A DNA stretch of 64,000 nucleotides from CAXBDP01 sp963974465 (GTDB taxonomy: Bacteria; Bacteroidota; Bacteroidia; Cytophagales; Cyclobacteriaceae). The stretch lies in NCBI GenBank assembly GCA_049340005.1, contig JBMPIY010000003.1. One strand, written 5' to 3'. The notes beneath the pieces were generated by a model that saw only the letters and a program-made list of their open reading frames with translations, did no database searches and was not told the DNA's origin. Of the stretch, positions 28,268 through 38,300 are shown one piece after another; within the stretch, counting starts at the first letter, position 1; each line of letters opens with the position of its first letter. The translations under genes were made by a program, and so were the position numbers.

Positions 28268-28607
28268 TCGCAAGAAACATCATTTATTTCTAACAAAATT
28301 CACCGCCTCTAATCAGCCGTCAACCCTTCTTCCTTCATCAACGTTTACTATATTCCGTTATTCAAAAATACGTCTCAATAAAACCTCAAAATCACCACCC
28401 AAAATAGTCCTGAATTTCCTTCAATCTCCAAAGCCTAATCAGCTCATTATCCATGCACATTTTGCCCTGTTTCAGCCCAAATTATGTCCAAATCAACCCA
28501 CCTCTTTGCAGAAAGTCACTTTTTCGGAAATATTCAAATACTACTATTTTGAACAAGTAAATTTAAAATATGAATTTTCTTTCACTCGATTTTAGCCCAT
28601 TTTAGTG

Positions 28608-28758
28608 GGTGTTTACCTTAGGGTTTCCTTGGTGTTTCCTTGCTTTCCTATTGGTGTTTAATTGGTCAATAAGGTGCACAAAGCGAATATTGCGCAAAAA
28701 GTAACATAAAACGAAGAAAACGAATATCACGAAAAATGTGCAATAAACGCATATTGCG
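28608..28758. other. Short phased repeats and AT-rich cluster
   Basis: GGTGTTT occurs at 28608, 28631 and 28653, i.e. at 23- and 22-bp steps, followed by three related motifs: GCGAATATTGCG (28683), CGAATATCACG (28721) and CGCATATTGCG (28748). No gene is present. Arrangement recalls protein-binding iterons but nothing identifies the protein. The rest of 28270-28940 shows nothing else recognisable. Confidence 0.4.
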
Positions 28759-28948
28759 AATAAAACGCACACTCATTTTTTTATCCCTAAAGGATTCACC
28801 AAATTAGTTCAAAGCCGAAGCAAACCACCCAAAATGGAGGGTGCTGCTAGGCCAAAAAAATACGATGATCATTGAGCGAAATTTGACTCAAAATCGCAAA
28901 ATTTCGTCCAAAGATCAATGCCCAAAATACGTCCAATTTTTAAAAAAA

Positions 28949-28981
28949 AGACCCGCAAGGTTTTCGAAACCTTGCGGGTCT
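28949..28981. repeat. 33-bp palindrome (family member 4, CCGCAAGG type)
   Basis: AGACCCGCAAGG stem preceded by a run of eight A and followed by TT. Could terminate minus-strand transcripts. Confidence 0.8.
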
Positions 28982-28996
28982 TCCATCGCCACCGTA

Positions 28997-29049
28997 ACTG
29001 TTCGACATTTACAATGTCGTACCACAGATAAAGAGGATTTGTAATCCGA
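28997..29049 (-). repeat. 52-bp module, inverted copy 3
   Basis: CTGTTCGACATTTACAATGTCG... then AGGATTTGTAATCCG, the reverse complement of the modules at 1138, 2059 and 2534. Confidence 0.75.
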
Positions 29050-29192
29050 TAATATTTTCTTGGCGAATTACCTACTTCATTGCAATTGTTTGAATCACGG
29101 ATTAACAGATTTCACGAAATTTGCTTTTTGTCCCGTCATGAAATGGATAGAATGTATTGGGTATTGTCCATTAACAATCTGCGGAAACAGTC

Positions 29193-29225
29193 AGCCCTTC
29201 AAGGTTTTGAAAACCTTGAAGGGCT
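29193..29225. repeat. 33-bp palindrome (family member 5, CTTCAAGG type)
   Basis: AGCCCTTCAAGG stem with the matching arm AAACCTTGAAGGGCT. Confidence 0.8.
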
Positions 29226-29250
29226 TCACGCTAAACAATCTATTTTGCTA

Positions 29251-29554
29251 ACAAACATTTTCTGTTCTTATTGACCGCTAAAGCCGTAGTATGCTACGGC
29301 TCTACTGAATTCAAATCTTTTTCAAATTTTCTGAACAATAATTTCTAGCTTCAAAGGAGCGAAAATCCATAGCCCATGGTTTCAACCGTGGGATAATGGA
29401 ATGGCATAAATCATCCTCCCGCACAGTCGGTTAAAAATAGGATAAGACATCAATCTGCAGCTATCAAACCTCTTTAACCTCCATCATTTATCAACATCGA
29501 AATTGTCTGAACTATCCCGCCTCTCTCGGGCAGGGATTTTTATGACTAAATGAT
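29251..29554. repeat. 300-bp repeat, right copy of island boundary
   Basis: Direct-orientation match of 16304-16600: ACAAACATTTTCTG, AAGCCGTAGTATGCTACGGCT, the REP-like hairpin core at 29367-29399 and CCTCCCGC at 29415. It lies 75 bp past the end of glpD, as the left copy lies just past glpF. Confidence 0.9.
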
Positions 29555-29629
29555 GGACATGATTCTAAGTGTTGTCACGTCTTGAAAAAGGTTCACAGAT
29601 TTAAGATGAAATCCTTGGCTTTCATACGA

Positions 29630-31201
29630 TCAATAATCTACCAATAAATAGTTAGCCGCTAGGCTGGTAAACTCTTGTACTTGCCTTTTCTCCCATTCTG
29701 GTGTTTTATCCATTTCTTTAGCCATAATTCTGGCAACTTCCGGTGCCATATCTATGGCAGCTCGAGCATCTAAAAACAAAGCTCTTACCCGCCTGGCTAG
29801 TACATCCTCCACTGTTTGCGCCATTTCGTAGCGAACTGCCCAAATTACCTCCACCTTTTTGTATGGGAGTCGTGCGTGCAATTTTTCTCCCAATTCAGGC
29901 TCATCCTCAATCAACCTCTGTAAATAAGGCTGATCAGAACCATAAATATACCAAGCCTTCTTTCGATCGATATTGCGAACATAGCCATGTATTGGCAAAT
30001 GTGCCGTCATACATTTTCGCTCTTGCAAACCGCCAATCATAGCTGCTTTGTCCACTGTTTCCTCAGCCATTTTGCGGAAGGTGGTCCATTTACCACCCAA
30101 AATGGTGACAAGGCCACTTAAGGAAACATGAACCTTATGTCCGCGAGAAATTTCTTTTGTGCTTTCAGTACCATCTTTGGGAGCTGCCAGTGGACGTAAA
30201 CCAGCGAAAATACTTAAGACATCTTCTTTGGCGGGAGGCTTGGCCAAATAGCGGGAGGCAGTTTTTAGGATAAAATCGATTTCTTCCTTCAATGCTTTTG
30301 GCTCTGCACTTATTTCATTCACGAGCGTATCTGTAGTGCCTACTACCACTTTGCCATGCCATGGAACTGCGAATAGCACGCGACCATCATCGGTTTGCGG
30401 AATCATGATTGCTGCATCGCCTTGCAAAAATTCACGATCCAAAACTATATGAACACCTTGGCTAGGTTGTATAGATTTGGTTGCATTCGAATCATCCATT
30501 TGAATTATATCATCGACAAACACGCCTGTGGCATTTACCACTGCACGACTTCGAATTTCGTAAGACTTATCTGTAAGCAAGTCTTTTACTTTAACTCCAC
30601 AAACCATTTCGTCCTCTTTGAGCAAATCAGTTACTCGCATATAATTGAGAACAGTGCCGCCACTTTCCACGCAGGTTTGCGCTATATTAATTGCCATTCG
30701 GGAATCATCGAACTGTCCATCGTGATACACCACGCCACCCAATAAGCCTTCTTGTTTGATATTTGGGATTTTGGCAATGACTTCATCTGTATCTAACGAT
30801 TGCGATGGCCCCAAGCCCAATTTGCCCGCCATCAAATCATATACTTTGAGGCCTACGGTATAAAATGGCCCACTCCACCACTTGTAACTAGGAATCACGA
30901 AAGGCTGATTATGTACTAGGTGAGGAGCATTTTGGTACATGAGGCCACGCTCGTGCAGTGCTTCCATCACGAGTGAAATATCTCCTTGTGCTAAATACCG
31001 AACTCCACCATGCACCAGTTTTGTACTTCGACTTGAGGTTCCTTTTGCAAAATCGTGCCGCTCCAGCAATAGCACTTTATATCCTCTGGTAGCTGCGTCC
31101 AATGCTGTTCCTAGTCCAGTAGCACCTCCACCAATTACTACCAAGTCCCAAATCTCATTGGAATATTCTTCCAGTTGTGCTAATTGTTGGTTTCTATTCA
31201 T
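29630..31201 (-). CDS. glpD: Glycerol-3-phosphate dehydrogenase (aerobic, FAD)
   Basis: 523 residues. VIGGGATGLGTALDAATRGYKVLLLERHDFAKGTSSRSTKLVHGGVRYL (read in parts) is the hallmark N-terminus, with GGGATG (residues 22-27) for FAD and the SRSTKLVHGGVRYL substrate loop. It oxidises glycerol 3-phosphate to dihydroxyacetone phosphate and feeds quinones at the inner membrane. C-terminal DUF of GlpD type follows. Two octamers 20 bp apart (30231, 30251) lie inside it. 36 bp downstream of the UbiA-like gene; glpF lies beyond the island. Confidence 0.93.
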   Translation of the reverse strand: MNRNQQLAQLEEYSNEIWDLVVIGGGATGLGTALDAATRGYKVLLLERHDFAKGTSSRSTKLVHGGVRYLAQGDISLVMEALHERGLMYQNAPHLVHNQPFVIPSYKWWSGPFYTVGLKVYDLMAGKLGLGPSQSLDTDEVIAKIPNIKQEGLLGGVVYHDGQFDDSRMAINIAQTCVESGGTVLNYMRVTDLLKEDEMVCGVKVKDLLTDKSYEIRSRAVVNATGVFVDDIIQMDDSNATKSIQPSQGVHIVLDREFLQGDAAIMIPQTDDGRVLFAVPWHGKVVVGTTDTLVNEISAEPKALKEEIDFILKTASRYLAKPPAKEDVLSIFAGLRPLAAPKDGTESTKEISRGHKVHVSLSGLVTILGGKWTTFRKMAEETVDKAAMIGGLQERKCMTAHLPIHGYVRNIDRKKAWYIYGSDQPYLQRLIEDEPELGEKLHARLPYKKVEVIWAVRYEMAQTVEDVLARRVRALFLDARAAIDMAPEVARIMAKEMDKTPEWEKRQVQEFTSLAANYLLVDY

Positions 31202-31237
31202 ATTGAGCTAGTTTAATTTTTAATTTTCCGCTAATTA

Positions 31238-32074
31238 CTAAAAAGCTGCGAGCAGGTATTCAATTATTAAAGCAAAAATGGGAATCATAAATATCAACTC
31301 GCCATAGCTGCGATGTGTTCCCATTTGATAAAAGTGTGGCGCTTTGATTCGGAATAGTAGCAACATAATCATCATAATAGAAGAAGGTAACATCCAAAAC
31401 CAATCGAATGAATAACGAGAGGAAAGTAAGAGCCAGCTCATAAATGCAGCACTTAGGAATAGGTCATGAATAAGGGTGATTTGCTTTAATCCTAATTGCT
31501 TGGTGAGTGAAGGCATTTTCATTTTGGCGTCATCTTCCCACTCCAAAATTGAATAGAGTAACAAATCGCAAAAAACAAGGGCAAATATCCAAAAGAGTGC
31601 TAAGCTATTATGCCAAAATCCCTCCTCAGCAATATTGGTTATAAGTACGCCTCCTGCATAGATTATCGCTACGAATAGTTCTTTGAGTAGATAAAACTTG
31701 CTGCGAGCAAAATGCGCGAGGAATAGATAAACCAATACTACAATGCTGAGACTAATGCCTACTTGCCATATTTGCTTGGAAAGCTGTAAGGCCAAGATAA
31801 AGCTGGGAATGGATAAAACACCACAAACAATTATCAGCGCTTTCCAATTGCTATGAAAGTACTCATACCTCCCGCCTTTTATTTGGTGTCGGTATCGATA
31901 GGCATCCAATAAATGATCGGCAGTGTATATTACCCAAACAGTAAGACCCAGCAAAACAGGTATAATGATTTCATATTCAATATTTTCTAATCTAGCAAAC
32001 CAAATACTTATTCCAACTGCTCCCAAGGCAATGTCAAATTGTAGTAAGTGGAAATATTGATATGCTTTTTTCAC
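31238..32074 (-). CDS. UbiA-superfamily-like integral membrane protein
   Basis: 278 residues with eight or so membrane helices. A D-rich helix break DHLLDAYRYR (about 53-62) and EWEDDAKMKMPSL (about 181-193) sit where UbiA prenyltransferases hold their two Mg-diphosphate motifs (DxxxD), and the spacing fits. The motif is weaker than in MenA/UbiA proper, so the substrate cannot be named. It would act in the inner membrane. Likely co-transcribed with glpD, which could suggest a link to quinone use, but that is guesswork. Confidence 0.55.
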   Translation of the reverse strand: MKKAYQYFHLLQFDIALGAVGISIWFARLENIEYEIIIPVLLGLTVWVIYTADHLLDAYRYRHQIKGGRYEYFHSNWKALIIVCGVLSIPSFILALQLSKQIWQVGISLSIVVLVYLFLAHFARSKFYLLKELFVAIIYAGGVLITNIAEEGFWHNSLALFWIFALVFCDLLLYSILEWEDDAKMKMPSLTKQLGLKQITLIHDLFLSAAFMSWLLLSSRYSFDWFWMLPSSIMMIMLLLFRIKAPHFYQMGTHRSYGELIFMIPIFALIIEYLLAAF

Positions 32075-32190
32075 AAAAAAAATTTATCAAACTTATAGCT
32101 AAGCTCGCAAATACATGCTGAGCAAGCTACAATATAGCTGAGCCAGACATTATGTTTCGGCCAATAAGGTTTAATTTAAAAAAATCGGAC

Positions 32191-32198
32191 TAAATTTG
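32191..32198 (+). promoter_or_regulatory. Candidate Bacteroidota -7 promoter box
   Basis: TAAATTTG matches TAnnTTTG exactly, 40 bp before the ATG at 32238. No clear TTTG -33 box is found 19 bp upstream. The box also covers an earlier in-frame ATG (32196), which argues for the later start. Confidence 0.4.
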
Positions 32199-32237
32199 AG
32201 TTTAAATCTTCATACTAAGGGAATTAAAATTAATCAT

Positions 32238-35200
32238 ATGATTAAATTCTACATAGCTTTTTCAACAAGTGTGCTGCTTTGTCATCTTGGAATCGGAACT
32301 GTGTCAGCTCAAATACAGTGGAATAGTATTAATACTCCCTATATTCAAAATTTCAACAACCTTGCTAGTGACGGGTTTAGTGATAATTTGCCTCAAGGCT
32401 GGTATCTGATGGAGACAGGTACAAGTAGTCGCAATGATGGACAGTATGTAGCGAACAATGGCGCCTCAAATAGCGGCGACATCTACAGCTATGGCCAAAA
32501 TAACTCTGATAATCGCTCGTTTGGCAGCTTATTATCAGGCTCCCTTTCACCAAGTATAGGTGCATACTTCGTAAACAATACTGGATCGGTAATTACAGCA
32601 CTTAAAATTAGCTATACCGGCAAAATGTGGCGTCTTGGTAATAATTCAGGTCGCTTAGATTTCCTTGAATTCAGCTACAGCCAAGATGCCAGCTCATTGA
32701 ATTCCGGCACTTATAACAGCGTTTCTCAATTAGATTTTGTAACACCCAATACCGCCGGCAATATTGGCCCTAGGGATGGTGATAACCCATCATATCAAAA
32801 AGAATTAAGTCAAACTATTTCAGGGCTTAATATGGAACCAGGGAGTGGCATTTGGCTCAAATGGGAAGATATAAATGCAACAGGTGCAGACGATGGGCTT
32901 GCTATCGATAATTTTTCGATTGTCCCTATGGGTCAAGATACTGAAACACCAATCATTATCACTTCACCTACATTTCTTTCATATGGAAATATTCAGGTTG
33001 GTGCAAGTAAAGTACTTTCCTATCAAGTAACGAGCAATAACCTGAACGATTCTATTCACATTATAAGTGATAAGCCTGAGCTATTTAGTTTGTCCGCAGA
33101 CGGAGTTAATTTCAGCAATGAGATACATATTGCTGTCGAAGGTCAAGAAGTGTTTGTCAAATTTAACCCTCAAGCAATCGGAAGCTCCACATCACAAATC
33201 CGTCATAGAAGCGGCAATGCTCAAACAATCATAAGCGTAATTGGAAGTGGTTTTGATCCTTACAGCAATATAATTTCCATAGCTGAAGCACGTGATAAAC
33301 AAAGTGGGGATATTGTAACTGTAGGCGGGAGGGTTACTGCTGGCAATCAATTTGGAAGTCCGTCATTCATCCAAGATGCTACTGGAGGGATTCCCATTTT
33401 CAATAGTAATTTTAGTTCAAGTATAGAAATAGGTGATTCAGTTTTGGTGTATGGAACCATCGGATTTTTCAATGATCTGATACAAATCACAGGCTCTAAT
33501 TTATTAGGCAGAAAAGTTGATGTTGCTAAAAGATTTGTGAGTCCAAAGCAGGTGGAATTAAGCGAAATTGCTCAATATGAAGGCCAATTAGTGACCGTAG
33601 TGAATGTGGAGTTGAGGGATAAGAGTTTTGTATTCTATCCCAATAGCACGGAAATTATTGAAGACCAAGACGGTATAGAAGCCCAAATGAGAATTGTAGG
33701 AAGTACGGATATTCCAGGTCTTACCAAACCGCAAGCTGAAACAGACATCACAGGCGTAGTCGGTCGCTTTCGAGCCAATACACAATTGCAGCCTAGATTT
33801 CAGCCGGATATTCCCGGAAGTGAAATCCCTACCTCAAACACAGACCAGCTAAGCAGAAATACAACTTTAGATGTAGCCACATGGAATATTGAATTCTTTG
33901 GAGCTCGCAGGGAGGATTATGACAATCAAAGCTTTGGCCCGGACGACGTGGCTTTGCAAGCTCAAAATGTAAGGCGCGTATTAGATTCTTTGCACTCCGA
34001 TATCATTGCTGTACAAGAGGTTTCTAATACCTCCCACTTGGCCGAAATGGTTGCTTTAATGCCTGGCTATGCTTATGTATGCTCAGATAGATATTCATAT
34101 TCTTGGGAAAGTGAAGATCCTTCATTTGCACCACAAAAAATCTGCTTTATTTATAGAACATCCACAGTGGAAATCGTCAGTCAAAGAGTGATGTTCGAAG
34201 AGATGTTTGACGCCGCGCGTGCTGGTTCAAGTACTGCATTAGACAATTATCCAGGCAATAACCCGTCAAGCTTCTATTCAAGCGGGAGGTTGCCTTTTGA
34301 ATTGAAAGCAAGGGTTACAATCGGTTCGGTGCAGCGAGATATTACATTTATAAATATCCATGCAAAGAGTGGAGGCAGTGATATCGCAGATTACAACCGT
34401 CGCCAATTCGATGCGCTAGCGCTGAAAGATACTTTAGCCACCTATTATCAAAATCAACATGTAATTCTACTAGGTGACTTAAATGACGATTTGGATGCTT
34501 CAATAATCCAAAACCTGCCAAGCCCTTATAGTCCATTTACAGCCTCTGAAAGTGGCTTTTTACCAATTAGTAAAGCATTGAGTTTAGTCAACAATCGCTC
34601 AACTACAGGCTTTAGTGATATGATTGATCATATCATTGTTTCGTCCAGCTTAGAGCCTGATTATATTCCGGAGTCGGCCAAAGTGATTGCTCCATTTAGG
34701 ATGATTCCTAACTATGCAAATAACACTTCTGACCACCTTGCAGTAACTGCTCGATTCGAATTACTTGGCCCAATAGCTCGATTTGATGAATTAGAAGCTG
34801 GCAGAAAAGAGGGCTCAGGACCATATACCAAAACCATTCGATTTGCTGCGCCCACTACTGAAGAAGGCACAATTACAATTGAAGTAGAATTAGGAGAAGG
34901 TGCGGTATATGGTAAAACGGAAGATTTTTATACTTTACCTGCAACGCAAAACAATCAGATAACCTTAAATGTACCTGCAGGTTCATCTTCCATCTCATTT
35001 ACTATAATTCCAAATGTGGATAATAAGCGGGAGGATGAAGAAACCGCAACATTCAAATTATTGAGTAGTAGTGGGGGAGTATTATTAAATGAATTGGATG
35101 AGTTCACTTTTACAATAATTGAGGTTTGGAGATTTACCTTTGCCACAAAGGTTGTTATAAGCCCAAACCCTACATCAGGAATTATTAGTTTGGTTCCCGT

Positions 35201-35399
35201 CGAAGGATTGGATGAGGATACAATAGTAACAGCCACCTTAAAGGATTTCCTTGGAAGGATTTTATATAATGGAACTGCAAATTTGAATCAATTGAGTCAA
35301 GAGCTTTCGACCGTTCTTACCAACCATAACGGAAAAGTTTACTTACTCTATCTCGGAATTGATGGAGAGCTGGGAATTACAAGAATATTGAAGAGGTAA
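32238..35399 (+). CDS. Secreted endonuclease/exonuclease/phosphatase-fold protein with T9SS sorting domain
   Basis: About 1053 residues from MIKFYIAFSTSVLLCHLG, a signal peptide ending at VSAQ. Order: a concanavalin-like N-domain, a DUF5689/OB-like segment (ISIAEARDKQSGDIVTVGG), then an EEP nuclease domain (about 540-840) with LDVATWNIEFFG, VQEVSN, LLGDLNDDLD, and DMIDHII then SDHLAV, the Asn/Glu/Asp/His catalytic set. A Calx-beta-like repeat follows (DNKREDEETATFKL), and the last ~80 residues (VVISPNPTSGIISL) are a type A T9SS sorting domain. It is likely an extracellular nuclease for phosphate or DNA use. Its stop abuts the next gene with no gap. Confidence 0.88.
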   Translation: MIKFYIAFSTSVLLCHLGIGTVSAQIQWNSINTPYIQNFNNLASDGFSDNLPQGWYLMETGTSSRNDGQYVANNGASNSGDIYSYGQNNSDNRSFGSLLSGSLSPSIGAYFVNNTGSVITALKISYTGKMWRLGNNSGRLDFLEFSYSQDASSLNSGTYNSVSQLDFVTPNTAGNIGPRDGDNPSYQKELSQTISGLNMEPGSGIWLKWEDINATGADDGLAIDNFSIVPMGQDTETPIIITSPTFLSYGNIQVGASKVLSYQVTSNNLNDSIHIISDKPELFSLSADGVNFSNEIHIAVEGQEVFVKFNPQAIGSSTSQIRHRSGNAQTIISVIGSGFDPYSNIISIAEARDKQSGDIVTVGGRVTAGNQFGSPSFIQDATGGIPIFNSNFSSSIEIGDSVLVYGTIGFFNDLIQITGSNLLGRKVDVAKRFVSPKQVELSEIAQYEGQLVTVVNVELRDKSFVFYPNSTEIIEDQDGIEAQMRIVGSTDIPGLTKPQAETDITGVVGRFRANTQLQPRFQPDIPGSEIPTSNTDQLSRNTTLDVATWNIEFFGARREDYDNQSFGPDDVALQAQNVRRVLDSLHSDIIAVQEVSNTSHLAEMVALMPGYAYVCSDRYSYSWESEDPSFAPQKICFIYRTSTVEIVSQRVMFEEMFDAARAGSSTALDNYPGNNPSSFYSSGRLPFELKARVTIGSVQRDITFINIHAKSGGSDIADYNRRQFDALALKDTLATYYQNQHVILLGDLNDDLDASIIQNLPSPYSPFTASESGFLPISKALSLVNNRSTTGFSDMIDHIIVSSSLEPDYIPESAKVIAPFRMIPNYANNTSDHLAVTARFELLGPIARFDELEAGRKEGSGPYTKTIRFAAPTTEEGTITIEVELGEGAVYGKTEDFYTLPATQNNQITLNVPAGSSSISFTIIPNVDNKREDEETATFKLLSSSGGVLLNELDEFTFTIIEVWRFTFATKVVISPNPTSGIISLVPVEGLDEDTIVTATLKDFLGRILYNGTANLNQLSQELSTVLTNHNGKVYLLYLGIDGELGITRILKR

Positions 35400-38300
35400 T
35401 TACTTCTTTAGAAAGCGAAGTGAAGTAGGATTGGAATTATTAAGGACTTTCAAAACATAAACTCCTTTTGGCAAAGAATATACTTCCATCGTTGTTCGTT
35501 CAGAATCGATGGTAGAAGTGTAAACCAAGCTTCCTTGGGTATTATAAACTTGAAATTGAGTTCCCCTATCGTAATTATTGATAATAAATAGTTGATCTGA
35601 AACAGGATTAGGAGCTAGTTTAAGAAACTTCCCATTTGTTTCAATAATTATTCTCTCCAGTTGTGAAACGCTTATGCTGCCATCAAAGTCAACTTGCTTT
35701 AATCTGTAATATGAGATCCCTACTATCGGGTTTTCATCTATATATTGGTAGGTGAGTGTTTGTGAGCTATTGCCTGCACCTGGCTTTTGAGTAATCGCTT
35801 CCCATTCATTTCCATCTAACGATCTTTCAATCAGAAAATAATCATTGTTCTCTTCACTAGCAGTAGCCCAATTAAGCTCAACTCTCTCGTCCGCTAATTT
35901 TGAAGCTTTAAAATAGATCAAGCGAATGGGTTGAGTTGCATTTGGAATAATTGTTTCAAAAGCACCCATATTTACCCCTCCATCAAATCGTTCTTCATTG
36001 TCAACATCTCCGTCCAAGTCATATGTGCTAAGGAAGCCATCAGAGCCTGTATTTGCAGCGGGAGAATCTTCAAAAAGTTTATAATCCCCATCTATAGTTG
36101 GTGCGGCGGTCGGATCCATCGGATCGACAAACATGGGATCACTCGTTGTGCTGAATGCATCTGCAGATACATTCCCAACCACATCTCCAACATCATCACC
36201 ATATAGCGAATGATTGAGGGTTGTAGATGATGTGTTTTGATTGGCGAGTAGTTGAACAGCTGAGCCGAATGGTCCGAAGAAATTAGACTCACTGATTTCT
36301 GCAATGACATTATACAATTGTTTACCACCACCACCGGCACCATTTCCCCAGACGATCGAATTTCTTAACACCGGATTACTTGGATTTCCACCTTCATCCG
36401 TATTAAAAAATGCTCCTCCATCATTATCCGCATAATTTCCTGCAATAGTCACATTAACAAATAATGGGTTCGATGCACTCTTATTGTAAACACCTCCTCC
36501 GTTTACGATTGCTCTATTTCCAGTAATTACAGAATTCACAATTTCAGGACTATTCCCATTATTTCCACCATTCCCATATATAGCACCTCCAAACCGAGCT
36601 TGATTGCCTAAAAACTTACTACTGATTATTAGCGGATTAGTACCATCATTATAATTCGCAATGGCTCCTCCACCTCTTACATTGCCATTGCTTCTAAATA
36701 CTGAACTTCTGATTACATCGGTATTACAGCATTGATTATAAATAGCTCCTCCATAGGACTCCCCACTTAAATCAGGGCCATTGTTATTTTCGAACAATGT
36801 GTTTATGACTAAAATTGAGCTTTGTTCGAAACTTTTGATCGCTCCTCCACCATTCTCCAACGACCCAGACAATTTAAAGCGGTTATTTATAAAAGCTGAA
36901 TTCAAAATGGTAAGCTCGCTACCTGCACGATTGTAAATAGCGCCTCCTGCAACATTGGATTCATTCTCCTCAAATGTAAGATTTATCAGCGTCGGGCTAC
37001 TCGCATAATTAAACATCGCACCTCCATATCCATGATCTCCTGTTCCATTTGCATTGCCCCCTTTGAGGATAAATCCGTCTAGAACGGCAGTTGAATTAAG
37101 GTTTGTTCCATTTGGATGATAGAAAATATGGTAAGAATTATCAGTTCTATTACTAAAGCTTGAGCCATCATTCTCATCTAAGTCTCCACTAAGAATTGTC
37201 GGATACGATTCCCAATCTCGATCTCCAATGCCCGGATTACCTGTATTTTGGAAACCACCATAAATGGTTATACCATTCTTCAATTGCCATGTTTTTGTAC
37301 GCGAATCTGCAGGGCTCGAATTACCTGAAAGGTCTTTCTCAGGCATATATGTTCCTTGTGCAACCCAAATCTCATTCCCGGTAGTAGCTGCTTCTAATGC
37401 ATCTTGAAGTGAGTTAAAAGCATTGGTCCAATTTGTTCCATTGTTATCACCAACAGCCTCTAACTTTACATAAAATCTATTTTGACTGATACCGAAACGC
37501 TTCCAGTGAGGGTTATTTACAGCATTGCCTGCAAGATTAGTCACATTTACAACTCTCAAATACAAATCAAAAGGATCGTCAATATTAATGGGACTATCCA
37601 GCGTAATTGTTACTTCATTACTGCCTACACCTCCCAATACTGGGTTAGTAGAAATTGCGTCTACCACCGTAGCAGAATTAATTGCATCGCGAATGGAATA
37701 GTTTGAAGCAACTTGAGCAGTAGTTGGGTTTAACTCTTGATTAAAAATCGCTTTTAATGTCGTACTATTTATTATTTCAATTGTAATGATATATGGACGT
37801 ATAGTCCCTACTTGAGGATCTCCTGTTACTACCCCAACTACATTGAGGTTTCTGTCTGGTTCCAATGTAAAATCTCCACTATCGTCCACTATCATGTCAT
37901 TGTACACAATCACATTTTGTGTGGAATTTACTTCTGCCCCCTCTTCAACGTCCAGATTATAAAACTCAATCTGCCCATTACTTCCGGTGATTTCTTGTAC
38001 TCCATCCCCGGCAAATATAAATGTGCTTGTTCCTGCATTAAACGTTCCACTATTCTCTATTTCGCTACCGCTAAATACAATAGTCGTTGAGCCCGCATTG
38101 ATTACTCCACCACTATTTGCAATAAATACATCATCTTGAAAATTGATAGTGCCCGTGCCTCCATTGAGTGTGCCGCTATTTCTAAAGGTAGAAGTCCCAG
38201 CAACAGTCACATCGCCTGGTCCGGTATTTAATACTCCACTGTTTCTGAATTCTGCATTCCCTTCAACAATAATTTCTCCACCACCAATTATAGATATCGA

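Noticed and set aside
32196..32237. Longer N-terminus for the secreted nuclease
   Set aside because: The extra 14 residues precede a good signal peptide and coincide with the candidate -7 box.
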